Shown one piece after another: positions 25,590 through 36,476 of a stretch of DNA of 64,000 nt. How positions within the stretch are numbered: the first letter of the stretch is position 1; every line of letters begins with the position of its first letter. The notes under the pieces were generated by a model that saw only the letters and a program-made list of their open reading frames with translations, searched no databases and had not been told where the DNA came from. The position numbers were made by a program, and so were the translations under genes. Where the stretch lies: the NCBI RefSeq assembly GCF_000948285.1, contig NZ_JYBP01000003.1:558001-622000 (forward strand), given 5' to 3'. Source of the DNA: Geobacillus kaustophilus (lineage in GTDB: Bacteria > Bacillota > Bacilli > Bacillales > Anoxybacillaceae).

Positions 25590-26936
25590 GTGGAAGTTAA
25601 ATATGTGACGGTCGGAGCGCTGACGAAGTACATCAAACGCAAGTTCGATGTCGACCCGCATTTGCGCGATCTATGGGTGAAGGGCGAGATTTCGAATTTT
25701 AAGCAGCATTCGCGCGGCCATATGTATTTTACGTTGAAAGACAGCCAAGGACGCATTGCCGCCGTCATGTTCGCCGGCTACAACCAATATTTGCCGTTCC
25801 ATCCTGAAGATGGGATGAACGTGCTCGCGCGCGGGGAAATTTCCGTGTATGAACCGAACGGCAACTATCAGCTTTATGTCAAAGAAATGCAGCCGGAAGG
25901 CGTCGGAAGCCTCTATTTAGCCTACGAACAGCTGAAGCAGCGGCTCGAGGCGGAAGGGCTGTTTTCGCCGGCCCATAAAAAGCCGCTTCCAGCCTTTCCT
26001 CGCTGCATCGGTGTTGTCACATCGCCGACTGGAGCGGCGGTGCGCGATATTATGACGACGATTCGCCGCCGCTATCCGCTCGCCAAAGTCATTTTGTTTC
26101 CAGCGCTCGTTCAAGGGGACGGGGCGGCGCCCTCCATTGTGCGCGCCATCGAACGGGCGAATGCGTTCGGCGGGGTTGATGTGCTGATTGTCGGCCGCGG
26201 CGGCGGCTCGATCGAAGAATTGTGGGCGTTCAATGAAGAAATCGTCGCCCGCGCCATCTTTGCCTCCAAAATTCCAATTATTTCCGCTGTCGGCCATGAA
26301 ACAGATTTTACGATCGCCGACTTTGTCGCCGATTTGCGGGCGCCGACGCCGACGGCAGCAGCTGAGATGGCGGCGCCGCATGTTGGGGAGATCTCTAGGC
26401 GGCTCGTCGAGCGGAAATGGCGGCTCATCCGCGCCATGAAAGAGCGGCTTGCCGCTGATAAAGAGCAGCTTCGCCGGCTGCAAGGATCCTACGCATTCCG
26501 CTATCCCAAGCGGCTCTATGAACAAAAAGAACAGCAGCTTGATGCGTTGCTTGAGCGGCTTAGCCGCCAACGCGAACGGCTCGTCGACAAACACCGTCAG
26601 CGGCTGCATGAGCTTGACATGAGACTATGGCGGCATCATCCGGCTGCAGAGCTTGAACGGATGAAAGAACGGCAAAAGGCGGCCGCCAATGCGCTGGAAA
26701 AAGCGATGCGCACTGCGGTGGAGCGCCATCGGTTCCGCTTTCGCTCCAACCTCGCCCGGCTTGAGGCGCTAAGCCCCCTTCGCATCATGGAGCGGGGCTA
26801 CAGCTTGGTGTACAATGAGCAGGGCGAGCTCGTGAAACGAACGAAACAGCTTCGAATCGGCGAGCATCTTTCCATTCAAGTTCAAGACGGACGAGTCGAT
26901 TGTCAAGTGACGGGAGTGGAGGAGAGTACGGTATGA
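25590..26936 (+). CDS. xseA: Exodeoxyribonuclease VII large subunit
   Basis: 448 residues, exactly the B. subtilis length. Processive single-strand DNA exonuclease with XseB. N-terminal OB fold ([22 protein letters not shown]), catalytic core with [13 protein letters not shown] and [16 protein letters not shown], then [27 protein letters not shown], and long coiled coils that bind the small subunit. GTG start with GGGCAGGA upstream; a GTG overlapping the folD stop lacks a site. Confidence 0.95.
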   Translation: MEVKYVTVGALTKYIKRKFDVDPHLRDLWVKGEISNFKQHSRGHMYFTLKDSQGRIAAVMFAGYNQYLPFHPEDGMNVLARGEISVYEPNGNYQLYVKEMQPEGVGSLYLAYEQLKQRLEAEGLFSPAHKKPLPAFPRCIGVVTSPTGAAVRDIMTTIRRRYPLAKVILFPALVQGDGAAPSIVRAIERANAFGGVDVLIVGRGGGSIEELWAFNEEIVARAIFASKIPIISAVGHETDFTIADFVADLRAPTPTAAAEMAAPHVGEISRRLVERKWRLIRAMKERLAADKEQLRRLQGSYAFRYPKRLYEQKEQQLDALLERLSRQRERLVDKHRQRLHELDMRLWRHHPAAELERMKERQKAAANALEKAMRTAVERHRFRFRSNLARLEALSPLRIMERGYSLVYNEQGELVKRTKQLRIGEHLSIQVQDGRVDCQVTGVEESTV

Positions 26937-27163
26937 GCGAAGAAAAAGAGATGACGTTTGAAGAAGCGATGAAAAAACTGGAGGAAATCGTCGATAAGCT
27001 CGAGGAAGGGAACGTGCCGCTTGAGGAGGCGATCGCCTTTTTTCAAGAAGGCATGAAACTGTCCAAGCTTTGCCATGATAAATTGCAGCATGTGGAGAAA
27101 CAGTTGGAGTACATGCTGCGCGAAGACGGCGAGCTTGTCCCTTTTTCGCCGGAGGAGGAGTGA
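26933..27163 (+). CDS. xseB: Exodeoxyribonuclease VII small subunit
   Basis: 76 residues. Helical hairpin with [24 protein letters not shown] and [15 protein letters not shown], the whole family signature. Several copies bind the XseA coiled coils. ATGA overlap with xseA implies translational coupling; GGAGGAGAG ribosome site inside xseA. Confidence 0.95.
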   Translation: MSEEKEMTFEEAMKKLEEIVDKLEEGNVPLEEAIAFFQEGMKLSKLCHDKLQHVEKQLEYMLREDGELVPFSPEEE

Positions 27164-27166
27164 CAG

Positions 27167-28060
27167 GTGGTGCTGCTTTCGGTTGAACAGTTTCTCAACG
27201 AACAAAAACGGGCCGTCGAGGCGGCGCTTTCCTCCTATATGGCGCGGCTTCGTGGGCCGGAGACGCTGAAAAAGGCGATGGCCTACTCGCTTGAGGCCGG
27301 CGGCAAACGAATCCGCCCGCTTTTGTTGCTGGCGACCATCCAAGCGCTTGGCAAAGACCCGGCGATCGGTCTGCCAGTCGCTTGCGCCATTGAAATGATT
27401 CATACGTATTCGCTTATTCACGATGACTTGCCAAGCATGGACAACGACGATTTGCGGCGCGGCAAGCCGACCAACCATAAAGTGTTCGGCGAGGCAATGG
27501 CCATTTTGGCTGGGGACGCCTTGCTTACGTATGCGTTTCAATTGATCGCCGAGGTCGATAACGACCGCGTGCCGCCTCCCGTCCGTCTGCAGCTTATCGA
27601 GCAGCTCGCAAAGGCGGCCGGCCCGGAAGGCATGGTCGCTGGACAGGCGGCTGATATGGAGGCGGAAGGAAAAACGCTGGCGCTTGCGGAATTGGAATAC
27701 ATCCACCGCCATAAGACGGGGAAAATGCTGCAATACAGCGTGCACGCCGGCGCCCTGCTCGGCGGCGCCGATGGTCGGCAGACGCGCGAACTCAACGAGT
27801 TCGCCGCGCATTTAGGCCTCGCCTTTCAAATTCGCGACGATATTTTGGACATTGAAGGGACGGAAGAGAAAATCGGCAAGCGAGTCGGCAGCGACCATGA
27901 CAACAAGAAAGTGACGTATCCGGCGCTGCTCTCGCTTGATGGCGCCAAAGAGAAGCTGACGTTTCATATTGATGCTGCGAAGCTCCATTTGCGGCAGGCT
28001 GGGGTGGATGGCGCTGTGCTTGCCTACATTTGCGAGCTTGTCGCGGTCCGCGATCACTGA
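27167..28060 (+). CDS. ispA: Farnesyl diphosphate synthase (geranyltranstransferase)
   Basis: 297 residues, equal in length to the well-known G. stearothermophilus enzyme and very similar to it from memory. Condenses DMAPP or GPP with IPP to make FPP for undecaprenol and quinones. First aspartate motif D86DLPSMD92, second DDILDIEG; the chain-length residue Y81 lies five before the first motif, as for FPP synthases. GTG start with GGAGGAG upstream, three bases after xseB. Confidence 0.96.
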   Translation: MVLLSVEQFLNEQKRAVEAALSSYMARLRGPETLKKAMAYSLEAGGKRIRPLLLLATIQALGKDPAIGLPVACAIEMIHTYSLIHDDLPSMDNDDLRRGKPTNHKVFGEAMAILAGDALLTYAFQLIAEVDNDRVPPPVRLQLIEQLAKAAGPEGMVAGQAADMEAEGKTLALAELEYIHRHKTGKMLQYSVHAGALLGGADGRQTRELNEFAAHLGLAFQIRDDILDIEGTEEKIGKRVGSDHDNKKVTYPALLSLDGAKEKLTFHIDAAKLHLRQAGVDGAVLAYICELVAVRDH

Positions 28061-28314
28061 CTGATTCGGGGCGGCGGCCTCTTGTTCCCGTTGTTCGCTT
28101 TCCTTCGGGGCGGAGGCGGCCTTGTTTTTTTGGTTGTTTTCCGCCGGGCGGCCGCCGCAAGTTCTATAGAAGATACACCACAAAACGCGTCCTAGTGGTG
28201 ACGGGCTGCGTTGGCGGGAAAAGTCGATTTTTCGCGCCGGATCATGTATAATAATACTACCTGTACGAGGAGAAACGGCTCGGAGAACGACAGAATGAAA
28301 GCGAGTGATCTTTG

Positions 28315-30207
28315 TTGGACTTGACAAAAATTGACCATCCGTGCGTTGTCAAAAACATGTCCATTCCTGAGCTGAAACGGTTAAGCGCCGAGATTCGGCG
28401 GTTTTTAATTGAGAAGTTGTCGAAAACGGGCGGACATATCGGCCCAAACTTAGGGGTTGTCGAGCTGACGATCGCCCTCCACCGCGAGTTCGACAGCCCA
28501 AAAGACAAGCTCATTTGGGATGTCGGACACCAGTCATACGTGCATAAAATTTTGACCGGACGCGCCGCTGCGTTCGACACGCTCCGCCAATACAAGGGGC
28601 TGTCCGGATTCCCGAAACGGAGCGAAAGCGAGCATGACGTGTGGGAAACGGGCCATAGCTCGACGTCGCTGTCGGCGGCGATGGGCATGGCGATTGCCCG
28701 TGATTTGAAAGGGACGGATGAATACATCGTGCCAATCATCGGCGATGGGGCGCTCACCGGCGGCATGGCGCTTGAGGCGCTCAACCATATCGGGCATGAG
28801 AAAACGGATATGATTGTCATCTTAAACGACAATGAAATGTCGATCGCCCCGAACGTCGGCGCGTTGCACAACATCCTCGGTCGGCTGCGCACCGCCGGCA
28901 AATACCAGTGGGTGAAAGATGAACTGGAGCTGTTGCTCAAGCGTATCCCAGCGGTCGGCGGCAAGCTGGCGGCGACCGCCGAGCGGTTGAAAGACAGCTT
29001 GAAATATTTGCTTGTCTCCGGCGTCTTTTTTGAAGAACTTGGGTTTACGTATTTAGGCCCGGTCGACGGCCACGATTTTGAGGATTTGCTTGAGAACTTG
29101 CGCTATGCGAAGAAGATGAAAGGTCCGGTGCTTGTGCATGTCATCACGAAGAAAGGGAAAGGATACAGTCCGGCGGAAAACGACAAAGTCGGCACATGGC
29201 ACGGCACAGGGCCGTACAAAATCGAAACCGGTGCTTTTGTCAAAACGAAAGAGGCCGGTCCGTCATGGAGCGCGCTTGTCAGCGAAACGGTGCGCCGGCT
29301 CGCCCGCACCGACCCGCGCATCGTCGCGATTACGCCGGCGATGCCGGTCGGCTCGAAGCTGGAAGGGTTCGCAAGCGAGTTCCCAGATCGGATGTTTGAT
29401 GTTGGCATCGCCGAGCAGCACGCGACAACGCTCGCGGCTGGATTGGCGACGCAAGGGATGAAACCGTTTTTGGCCATTTATTCGACGTTTTTGCAGCGCG
29501 CCTATGACCAAGTCGTCCATGATGTATGCCGGCAAAACTTAAATGTCTTTTTCGCCATTGACCGTGCTGGGTTGGTCGGGGCGGACGGCGAAACGCACCA
29601 AGGGGTGTTTGACATCGCCTTTTTGCGCCATGTGCCGAACTTGGTGTTGATGATGCCAAAAGACGAAAACGAAGGACAGCACATGGTGTACACCGCCATC
29701 CGCTACGACGACGGGCCAATCGCCATGCGTTTCCCGCGCGGCAACGGGCTTGGCGTACCGCTTGATGAGGAGCTGAAAGAAATTCCAATCGGCACGTGGG
29801 AAGTGTTGCACAACGGCTGCGATGCGGCGATTTTGACGTTTGGCACGACGATTTCGATGGCGCTTAAGGCGGCTGACGAGCTGGCGAAAGACGGCATATC
29901 AGTGAAAGTCGTCAACGCCCGCTTTTTGAAGCCGATGGATGAAGCGATGCTTCACGAACTGCTTGAAAGCCGCCTGCCGATCTTAACGGTCGAAGAGGCG
30001 GTGCTGCAAGGCGGCTTTGGCAGTGCTGTGTTGGAGTTTGCTCATGATCATGGCTACCACGGAGCGGTCATCGAACGAATGGGCATCCCGGACCGCTTTA
30101 TCGAACATGGAAGCGTCAGCGAGCTGCTCAATGAAATCGGGCTGACGTCGGCCCATATCATCGACCGCATCAAAACGATGGCGCCAAGAAAACAGAAAAG
30201 GGCTTGA
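28315..30207 (+). CDS. dxs: 1-deoxy-D-xylulose-5-phosphate synthase
   Basis: 630 residues. Thiamine-diphosphate enzyme joining pyruvate and glyceraldehyde-3-phosphate, first step of the MEP isoprenoid pathway that supplies ispA just upstream. [39 protein letters not shown]...[10 protein letters not shown] (ThDP site) and [15 protein letters not shown] are all present. Of two adjacent TTG codons I chose the second because it gives the family N-terminus (MDL). A TATAAT lies 70 bases upstream. A nine-codon frame (ATG at 28295, MKASDLCWT) with its own GGAG overlaps the start. Confidence 0.95.
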   Translation: MDLTKIDHPCVVKNMSIPELKRLSAEIRRFLIEKLSKTGGHIGPNLGVVELTIALHREFDSPKDKLIWDVGHQSYVHKILTGRAAAFDTLRQYKGLSGFPKRSESEHDVWETGHSSTSLSAAMGMAIARDLKGTDEYIVPIIGDGALTGGMALEALNHIGHEKTDMIVILNDNEMSIAPNVGALHNILGRLRTAGKYQWVKDELELLLKRIPAVGGKLAATAERLKDSLKYLLVSGVFFEELGFTYLGPVDGHDFEDLLENLRYAKKMKGPVLVHVITKKGKGYSPAENDKVGTWHGTGPYKIETGAFVKTKEAGPSWSALVSETVRRLARTDPRIVAITPAMPVGSKLEGFASEFPDRMFDVGIAEQHATTLAAGLATQGMKPFLAIYSTFLQRAYDQVVHDVCRQNLNVFFAIDRAGLVGADGETHQGVFDIAFLRHVPNLVLMMPKDENEGQHMVYTAIRYDDGPIAMRFPRGNGLGVPLDEELKEIPIGTWEVLHNGCDAAILTFGTTISMALKAADELAKDGISVKVVNARFLKPMDEAMLHELLESRLPILTVEEAVLQGGFGSAVLEFAHDHGYHGAVIERMGIPDRFIEHGSVSELLNEIGLTSAHIIDRIKTMAPRKQKRA

Positions 30208-30210
30208 GAC

Positions 30211-31059
30211 ATGAAAGGAAAAAAAGAACGGCTCGATGTGTTGCTTGTCGAACGAGGGCTGGCGGAAACGCGGGAAAAGGCGAAGCGAGCGATCATGGCC
30301 GGGCTTGTCTATTCAAACGACGTTCGACTCGATAAGCCCGGGGAAAAAGTGCCGGTTGACATTCCCCTTGAGGTGAAAGGCAACCCGCTTCCGTACGTCA
30401 GCCGCGGTGGGTTGAAACTGGAAAAAGCGTTGCGCGAGTTTCACATTCGCGTGGAAAATAAAATTGTTCTTGACATCGGCGCGTCGACCGGCGGTTTCAC
30501 CGACTGCGCCTTGCAGCATGGAGCGAAGCTGACGTATGCCGTCGATGTCGGCTACAACCAGCTTGCCTGGAAGCTGCGTCAAGACGAGCGCGTCGTTGTG
30601 ATGGAGCGGACGAACTTCCGCTACGTGACGCCGGATCAGTTTACGAAAGGGCTGCCGGAAGTAGCTGTCATCGATGTCTCGTTTATTTCGTTGCGGCTCA
30701 TTCTGCCGGTCGTCAAGACGGTCATTGTGCAGGGCGGCGATGTGATTGCTCTCGTCAAGCCGCAGTTTGAGGCCGGCAAGGAAAAGGTCGGCAAAAAAGG
30801 GATTGTTCGTGACCCGAACATTCACGAGGAAGTGCTCGAATCGATTATTCAATTCGCCTGCGCGGAAGGATTCGATGTTTTGCACTTATCCTATTCGCCA
30901 ATTACGGGCGGCGATGGCAACATTGAGTTTTTGCTTCACGCTGTTTATTCGGGAGAAAATCGCAAAGGGGAAAACCGTCTGCCGATGCCGATCGCACATA
31001 TCGTACGTGAGGCGCACGCCCATTTGCGCGGCGACAGGACAGAGGGGCACGGCGAATAG
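30211..31059 (+). CDS. yqxC: TlyA-family rRNA 2'-O-methyltransferase YqxC
   Basis: 282 residues. N-terminal S4 RNA-binding domain ([28 protein letters not shown]) followed by an FtsJ-like methyltransferase domain: [14 protein letters not shown] loop [24 protein letters not shown], and [10 protein letters not shown] with the catalytic lysine. TlyA methylates 16S/23S rRNA in mycobacteria; in Bacillus the target is less clear. Three bases after dxs, so co-transcribed. Confidence 0.92.
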   Translation: MKGKKERLDVLLVERGLAETREKAKRAIMAGLVYSNDVRLDKPGEKVPVDIPLEVKGNPLPYVSRGGLKLEKALREFHIRVENKIVLDIGASTGGFTDCALQHGAKLTYAVDVGYNQLAWKLRQDERVVVMERTNFRYVTPDQFTKGLPEVAVIDVSFISLRLILPVVKTVIVQGGDVIALVKPQFEAGKEKVGKKGIVRDPNIHEEVLESIIQFACAEGFDVLHLSYSPITGGDGNIEFLLHAVYSGENRKGENRLPMPIAHIVREAHAHLRGDRTEGHGE

Positions 31060-31112
31060 CGGCGGGCGGGGAACAACAGCGTGGCATTTTGCAAGCAAAG
31101 AGGTGGCGCAAT

Positions 31113-31562
31113 GTGAACAAAGGGCAAAGGCATATTAAAATTCGTGAAATCATTATGAACCATGACATCGAAACGCAAGACGAGCTTGTCGAACGGCTGA
31201 GAGAAGCTGGCTTTAACGTCACCCAGGCGACCGTCTCGCGCGACATTAAAGAAATGCAGCTCGTCAAAGTGCCGATGGCCAACGGCCGCTACAAGTACAG
31301 CCTTCCGTCCGACCAGCGTTTCAATCCGTTGCAAAAGCTGAAGCGGGCGCTTGTTGATGTGTTTGTGAAGCTTGACGGAACGGGCAACTTGCTCGTCTTG
31401 CGGACGCTGCCGGGCAACGCCCATGCCGTCGGCGTTTTGCTCGACAATTTGGATTGGAACGAAATCGTCGGTACGATTTGCGGCGACGATACGTGCCTAA
31501 TCATCTGCCGTACGCCGAAAGATGCGGAAAAAGTATCCGACCAGCTGTTGTCCATGCTCTAG
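31113..31562 (+). CDS. argR: Arginine repressor/activator ArgR (AhrC)
   Basis: 149 residues, the length of the structurally solved G. stearothermophilus ArgR and near-identical from memory. Hexameric regulator of arginine synthesis and breakdown, with arginine as corepressor. N-terminal winged helix ([29 protein letters not shown]) and C-terminal hexamer/arginine domain ([14 protein letters not shown]). GTG start behind AAAGAGGTGGCGC. Follows yqxC by 53 bp, as in B. subtilis. Confidence 0.96.
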   Translation: MNKGQRHIKIREIIMNHDIETQDELVERLREAGFNVTQATVSRDIKEMQLVKVPMANGRYKYSLPSDQRFNPLQKLKRALVDVFVKLDGTGNLLVLRTLPGNAHAVGVLLDNLDWNEIVGTICGDDTCLIICRTPKDAEKVSDQLLSML

Positions 31563-31624
31563 GCGAGGACCGGCCCCGCTTCCGTTCCACGTTCAAGGAC
31601 GGAACGACAGGGTGGTCCTCGCTT
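31561..31624. repeat. Long imperfect inverted repeat between argR and recN
   Basis: GCGAGGACC (31563-31571) pairs with GGTCCTCGC (31614-31622), and TTCCGT (31580-31585) pairs with ACGGAA (31599-31604) inside. There is no T-run, and the right arm touches the recN -35 box, so the structure could act as a weak terminator or influence recN promoter access. Confidence 0.5.
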
Positions 31625-31650
31625 GCAAACACGAACATATGTGCTATAAT
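31623..31650 (+). promoter_or_regulatory. recN promoter with a LexA-like box
   Basis: TTGCAA (31623-31628), 16 bp, TATAAT (31645-31650), 38 bases before recN. The spacer holds CGAACATATGTGCT (31632-31645), which matches the Gram-positive LexA (DinR) box CGAACRNRYGTTYG at all but two defined positions and would block the promoter when bound. Site occupancy is inference. Confidence 0.55.
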
Positions 31651-31688
31651 CAAAAGAGAAATCAATCGGACAGGCAAGGAGTGGTGAA

Positions 31689-33410
31689 ATGCTCGCCGAG
31701 CTGTCGATTAAAAATTTCGCCATTATCGAGTCGCTCTCGTTGTCGTTCGACAAAGGGCTGACAGTGTTAACCGGCGAAACGGGAGCCGGCAAATCGATCA
31801 TCATCGACGCGATTCATTTGTTGATCGGCGGACGCGGTTCCGCTGAATTTGTTCGCTTTGGAGCGGAAAAGGCGGAAATCGAAGGGCTGTTTTTGCTTGA
31901 TGATGACCGCCATCCGTGTTGGCAAAAATGCGCGGACGTTGGCATCGACGCCAGCGACGGCATGATCGTGTTGCGCCGCGATATTTTGGCTAACGGCAAA
32001 AGCGTCTGCCGTATTAACGGCAAGCTCGTCACTACGGCGGTGCTGCGCGACATCGGGGCGACGCTTGTTGATATTCACGGCCAGCATGAACATCAAGAAC
32101 TGATGGATCCGTCCCGCCATCTGCCGCTTTTAGACGAGTTCGGCGGCCTAGAGGCTGCAGAGGCGCTTGTCCGCTACCGCGCCGTCTATGAGCGGTATGA
32201 GGAGTTCGGAAACAAATTGAAAAAGCTGAGCGAAAATGAACAGCAAATGGCGCACCGGCTTGATTTGCTGACGTTTCAGCTGCGCGAAATCGAGCAGGCG
32301 GCGCTCGAGCCGGGCGAGGACGAGCGGCTGATGGAGGAAAAAGTTCGCATCGTAAATTTTCAAAAAATTTACACCGCGTTGCAGAAAAGCTATGAGGCAC
32401 TCTCCGGAGAGGGACGCGGGCTTGATTCCATCGGGGAGGCGATGCGCCATCTCGATGATGTCGCAGGCATGGATGCAGCGCTCAAAGATGCGCATGAAAC
32501 GACAGCGAACTGCTACTATTTGCTCGAGGAAGTCATGTACAAGCTGCGCGATCAAATTGAGGGGATGGAGTACGACCCAGAACGGCTCGATGCCATTGAA
32601 AGCCGTCTTGCGGAAATCGGGCAGCTCAAACGAAAATACGGGGCGACGATTGCCGATATTTTGCACTATGCCGAGACGATCGCCGAGGAAATCGAGACAA
32701 TCGAAAATCGCGAAACGCATGTGCATGAGCTTAAGCAGCAGCTCGCTGCGGTGACGGACGAGTTGCTCACGGAGGCGAAAAACGTCACCGCTGTTCGGCA
32801 AACATATGCCCGGCGCCTGATTGAGCGCATTCATCAAGAACTGAAAGACTTGTACATGGACAAAACGAAATTTGACATCGTATTTGCCAAGCGCGAAGGA
32901 TCGCTTGACGCCCCTTTGGTCGACGGCGTGCCGGTTAGGTTCCAAGAAGATGGCATCGATGTCGTCGAATTTTACATTTCGACGAACGTCGGCGAGCCGT
33001 TAAAACCGCTCGTCAAAGTCGCTTCCGGCGGGGAGCTGTCGCGCATTATGCTGGCGTTGAAAACGATTTTTTCCAAACATCAAGGAGTGACGTCGATTGT
33101 TTTTGATGAGGTCGACACCGGTGTCAGCGGACGCGTCGCTCAGGCGATGGCGGAAAAAATTTACCGCATCGCCAGCCAGTCGCAAGTGCTTTGCATTTCC
33201 CATCTGCCGCAAGTCGCGGCGATGGCGGACACGCACTTGTTGATCGCCAAAGAGACGGATGGGGAACGGACGAAGACGGTCGTGAGGAAGCTCAATGAGG
33301 AGGAGAAAGTGAAGGAAATCGGGCGGATGATTTCCGGCGTCGAGATGACGGAGCTGACGAAACGGCATGCCAAAGAGCTGTTGGAACTGGCGGCGAAAAT
33401 GAAACATTGA
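31689..33410 (+). CDS. recN: DNA repair protein RecN
   Basis: 573 residues. SMC-like ATPase recruited early to double-strand breaks. Walker A GETGAGKS (29-36), [15 protein letters not shown] after the first lobe, two long coiled-coil stretches with a central hinge, signature [14 protein letters not shown] and Walker [14 protein letters not shown] in the C-terminal lobe. GGAGTGGTGAA ribosome site. Own promoter and terminator. Confidence 0.96.
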   Translation: MLAELSIKNFAIIESLSLSFDKGLTVLTGETGAGKSIIIDAIHLLIGGRGSAEFVRFGAEKAEIEGLFLLDDDRHPCWQKCADVGIDASDGMIVLRRDILANGKSVCRINGKLVTTAVLRDIGATLVDIHGQHEHQELMDPSRHLPLLDEFGGLEAAEALVRYRAVYERYEEFGNKLKKLSENEQQMAHRLDLLTFQLREIEQAALEPGEDERLMEEKVRIVNFQKIYTALQKSYEALSGEGRGLDSIGEAMRHLDDVAGMDAALKDAHETTANCYYLLEEVMYKLRDQIEGMEYDPERLDAIESRLAEIGQLKRKYGATIADILHYAETIAEEIETIENRETHVHELKQQLAAVTDELLTEAKNVTAVRQTYARRLIERIHQELKDLYMDKTKFDIVFAKREGSLDAPLVDGVPVRFQEDGIDVVEFYISTNVGEPLKPLVKVASGGELSRIMLALKTIFSKHQGVTSIVFDEVDTGVSGRVAQAMAEKIYRIASQSQVLCISHLPQVAAMADTHLLIAKETDGERTKTVVRKLNEEEKVKEIGRMISGVEMTELTKRHAKELLELAAKMKH

Positions 33411-33547
33411 TTCCTGTTTCCTCTGTTCGTCGAAGGGAGGAGCATCCCTCTCAAAGAGGGCTGATGCCGCCTGCCTGCTCTGACTTGGCGCCCGCTCTCC
33501 TCAAGAGAACTACGGCGTTTCCATTAAAGATAAGCCAAAAGCCGTGC

Positions 33548-33590
33548 GGCTGTCCGGATGCAAGTCCATCCAATTCCGGGCAGCTTTTTT
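33548..33590 (+). terminator. Terminator after recN
   Basis: Eleven-base-pair stem (GGCTGTCCGGA with TCCGGGCAGCT, two G-T pairs) and a T-run, about 140 bases after the recN stop. Confidence 0.75.
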
Positions 33591-33603
33591 ATCGGCAGGG
33601 CGA

Positions 33604-33632
33604 TTATATTTTCCCCGGTTCAGGCAAAATTA
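33604..33632 (+). promoter_or_regulatory. Sigma-F/G-like promoter of spoIVB
   Basis: TTATA (33604-33608), 14 bp, then GGCAAAATTA (33623-33632), which fits the forespore sigma-F -10 pattern GGnaAnAnTw. It lies 54 bases before the spoIVB start. B. subtilis spoIVB is made in the forespore from sigma-F and sigma-G, in agreement. Confidence 0.45.
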
Positions 33633-33685
33633 AAACTGTAACCGTTTTTGCATGGTGTAGGCGGGAGCGAGGAGAGTGGACGACA

Positions 33686-34981
33686 TTGAATAAAGAAACG
33701 GCGCGAAAAATCGCAGGAGTGCTTCTCCTTGGTATATTGACGGCCATCGCTTTTTCCAAACCGATGAAGGAATATTGGCAAATTCCAAAGCAGCTTGTCC
33801 TGTTTGAAGGCGATGCGGTTGAATTTTCTGCTGCTTCCCTTCCTGTGCAAGCGGCCGTCAATGACCGAAACGCTCCCGAAACGCTCAATATTGAGCGAAA
33901 AAACGGTTCTCTGTCTGTAAAGGCGAAACGCCGCGGACATGAAACGATGGTGTTGCAGGTTGCCGGAATGCCGATCAAGCAAGTGGATGTCAACGTGCTG
34001 CCGACGCTCAAAGTCATTCCCGGCGGACAATCGATCGGCGTCAAGCTCAATACCGTCGGCGTTCTTGTCGTCGGTTACCACCTTGTCGAAACCGAAAACG
34101 GGAAAAAATCGCCGGGAGAGGCAGCCGGCATTCAAGTCGGCGACATCATTATTGGCATTAACGGCCAAAAAATCGAAAACATGAGCGACCTCTCCCCTTT
34201 CATTGAGGAGGCCGGCAAAACGGGAAAACCGCTTCATCTAAAAATTCTGCGCGATCAGCACTCCATGACGGTGAAGCTCGTTCCGCTGAGAGATAAGCAT
34301 GACGATGTGTACCGCATCGGCCTGTACATTCGCGATTCGGCCGCCGGCATCGGGACGATGACATTTTATGACCCCAAATCAAAAACATATGGCGCACTTG
34401 GCCATGTCATCTCTGACATGGATACGAAAAAGCCGATTGTCGTGCAAAACGGGCAAATTATGCGCTCGACTGTCACATCGATCGAAAAAGGGACGAGCGG
34501 CAATCCAGGTGAAAAATTAGCCCGCTTTTCCGACCGCGAAGAAGTGATCGGCACAATCACCACCAACAGCCCGTTTGGCATTTTCGGCAAGCTGATCAAA
34601 CCACTGCCGAACGGTCCGTTCACAAAACCGATCCCGGTTGCCTTAGCGAACCAAGTGAAAGAAGGACCGGCAAAAATATTGACAGTGGTGGAAAACGACA
34701 AAGTCGAGCAGTTTGACGTGGAAATTGTCAGCATCATTCCGCAGAAATTTCCTGCGACCAAAGGCCTTGTGATTCGCGTAACTGACCCGCGCTTGTTAAA
34801 GAAAACAGGGGGCATCGTCCAAGGGATGAGCGGCAGCCCGATCATTCAGGACGGAAAACTCGTAGGCGCAGTGACGCACGTTTTCGTGAATGATCCGACA
34901 TCCGGCTATGGCGTCCACATTGAGTGGATGCTGCAAGAGGCAGGCATCGATCTATACGGCAAACAAAAGAAAGCGAGCTGA
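33686..34981 (+). CDS. spoIVB: Sporulation signalling serine protease SpoIVB
   Basis: 431 residues (B. subtilis 426). Secreted by the forespore; triggers pro-sigma-K processing by cutting SpoIVFA. N-terminal membrane anchor ([15 protein letters not shown]), PDZ domain (about 115-210, with [11 protein letters not shown] and [15 protein letters not shown]), and S55 protease domain with GALGHVIS histidine and [11 protein letters not shown] serine (around residues 381-388). TTG start giving [10 protein letters not shown] was chosen as the only one that leaves an ordinary signal anchor; its ribosome site GAGGAG is a little distant. Confidence 0.93.
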   Translation: MNKETARKIAGVLLLGILTAIAFSKPMKEYWQIPKQLVLFEGDAVEFSAASLPVQAAVNDRNAPETLNIERKNGSLSVKAKRRGHETMVLQVAGMPIKQVDVNVLPTLKVIPGGQSIGVKLNTVGVLVVGYHLVETENGKKSPGEAAGIQVGDIIIGINGQKIENMSDLSPFIEEAGKTGKPLHLKILRDQHSMTVKLVPLRDKHDDVYRIGLYIRDSAAGIGTMTFYDPKSKTYGALGHVISDMDTKKPIVVQNGQIMRSTVTSIEKGTSGNPGEKLARFSDREEVIGTITTNSPFGIFGKLIKPLPNGPFTKPIPVALANQVKEGPAKILTVVENDKVEQFDVEIVSIIPQKFPATKGLVIRVTDPRLLKKTGGIVQGMSGSPIIQDGKLVGAVTHVFVNDPTSGYGVHIEWMLQEAGIDLYGKQKKAS

Positions 34982-35000
34982 CAAAGTCGGCTCGCTTTTT
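34971..35000 (+). terminator. Terminator after spoIVB
   Basis: AAGCGAGC/GCTCGCTT stem overlapping the stop codon, then T5. Confidence 0.8.
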
Positions 35001-35242
35001 CCCGGCAGCCAACATTCGATTCTTGCGTATATTTGGTGAAATGATGAATGATGATTTGGTCGCCATTCATCTCTTCCTGATCATCCCAAGGCCAATGTTT
35101 CGAAATGCTGTGAGCGGCTTGATTGGTTCCGCAATATTGGTTGGCAGCCACTAAAAATTTTTCAAAAAAGGCGGCAAAAATTTTGCCGGTTTGGCATAGA
35201 TATTTGGTGAAACATCCGTTAAAATGAAAGGTGTAAAGATTT

Positions 35243-35350
35243 TTCGACAAACGCATCGCTGGTGAAAACGAATATTGTCTAATGAGCTCATTTTTTGTTA
35301 TAATTTTTATTTTTTGAAAAATAAAAGGATTTTTTGCCGCTGTTGTCGAA
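35243..35350 (+). promoter_or_regulatory. spo0A promoter region with two 0A boxes
   Basis: The 420-base gap before spo0A holds a sigma-A promoter TTGTCT (35275-35280), 18 bp, TATAAT (35299-35304), flanked by two perfect Spo0A-binding 7-mers: TTCGACA (35243-35249, the reverse of TGTCGAA) upstream and TGTCGAA (35344-35350) downstream. This indicates autoregulation, as in B. subtilis. AACGAATAT (35268-35276) resembles a sigma-H -10 box but no good sigma-H -35 is at the proper distance. The part 35001-35240 shows nothing I can name. Confidence 0.65.
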
Positions 35351-35403
35351 TGTACGTTAACGGAATGTTACATAGCAAGAAAAAGTGGGGGAGGACGATC
35401 GTT

Positions 35404-36183
35404 TTGAGCATTAAGGTGTGCATTGCCGATGATAACCGCGAATTGGTGACATTGCTTGACGAATATATCTCGAGCCAGCCGGACATGGAAGTGATGGGCA
35501 CGGCGTATAACGGCCAAGACTGCCTTCATATGCTCGAGGAAAAGCGGCCGGATATTTTGCTTCTGGACATCATTATGCCGCACTTGGATGGGTTGGCTGT
35601 GCTTGAGAAAATCCGCGCAGGTTGTGAGCATCAGCCGAGCGTCATTATGCTGACGGCGTTCGGCCAGGAGGATGTCACGAAAAAGGCAGTGGAACTTGGC
35701 GCCTCCTACTTCATTTTAAAACCGTTCGACATGGAGAATTTGGTCCATCACATTCGGCAGATTCATGGCAAAACGGCGCCGATGGTCAGAAAAACCAGCT
35801 CTGCCTACCAGGCGCGCGACAACAAACCGAAAAATTTGGATGCCAGCATTACGAGCATCATCCATGAAATCGGCGTCCCGGCGCATATTAAAGGCTATCT
35901 GTACTTGCGCGAAGCGATCGCGATGGTGTATCACGACATCGAACTGCTCGGCTCCATCACGAAAGTGCTCTATCCGGACATCGCTAAAAAATACAACACG
36001 ACCGCCAGCCGCGTCGAGCGCGCCATCCGCCATGCGATCGAAGTCGCTTGGAGCCGCGGCAACCTCGAATCGATTTCCTCGCTGTTCGGCTATACAGTGA
36101 GCGTCTCGAAAGCAAAGCCGACCAACTCGGAATTCATCGCCATGGTGGCGGACAAACTGCGGCTTGAGCATAAGGCATCGTAA
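35404..36183 (+). CDS. spo0A: Stage 0 sporulation master regulator Spo0A
   Basis: 259 residues. Phosphorelay response regulator deciding entry into sporulation. Receiver domain with D9/D10 (IADDN), phosphorylated D55 (LLLDIIMPH), TAFGQ and K in ILKPFD; a short linker; then the DNA-binding effector domain ([41 protein letters not shown]), which is virtually unchanged in spore formers. TTG start with GGGGGAGG nine bases upstream and [11 protein letters not shown] as N-terminus; the in-frame upstream extension crosses the promoter. Confidence 0.97.
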
Positions 36184-36210
36184 CGGAAAACGAATGATAG
36201 CCAAAGCGGC

Positions 36211-36240
36211 AAGACGCTCCGCATTGCGGGCGTCTTTTTT
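36211..36240 (+). terminator. Terminator after spo0A
   Basis: AAGACGC-CCGC stem with GCGG-GCGTCTT and six T. Confidence 0.85.
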
Positions 36241-36329
36241 GCCGTTTGGCGGCTTGCTGGAGCGAAAAGAGGGGGAACACGGCTTGCGCCTGGTGTACAG
36301 AGGCGGCTTTACCGCCAAGGGCCAGACGG

Positions 36330-36476
36330 TTAAGATGGGTCGTTTTCCTTTTTCTCCAATTCCAGCAGCTTGTTCACCAAAATGTGCGGCGGCATATGCA
36401 TGATTTGCTCGATCGGCACGCCGAGCGCTTTGGCCAGCTTTTGCGCCGTTTCCAGCGAAATTTTCAACGGCTGCAT
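36330..36476 (-). CDS. Small YycC-like protein
   Basis: 48 residues: MQPLKISLETAQKLAKALG and VPIEQIMHMPPHILVNKLLEL, then a charged end. The MPxHILxxKLxxL pattern matches the YycC family of small soluble Bacillus proteins of unknown function. Of two adjacent ATG codons the second has the better distance to GAGGTG. It lies alone between spo0A and the glpQ-like gene on the opposite strand; a GGCGG/CCGCC hairpin 15 bases past its stop may end it. Confidence 0.75.
   Translation of the reverse strand: MQPLKISLETAQKLAKALGVPIEQIMHMPPHILVNKLLELEKKENDPS

Noticed and set aside
28061-28160. Terminator after ispA
   Set aside because: The stretch is GC-rich with T7 after it, but I could not pair the arms into a convincing stem.
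35235-35276. Sigma-H promoter for spo0A
   Set aside because: A -10-like AACGAATAT exists but the nearest -35-like sequence is about 22 bases away instead of 11-12.
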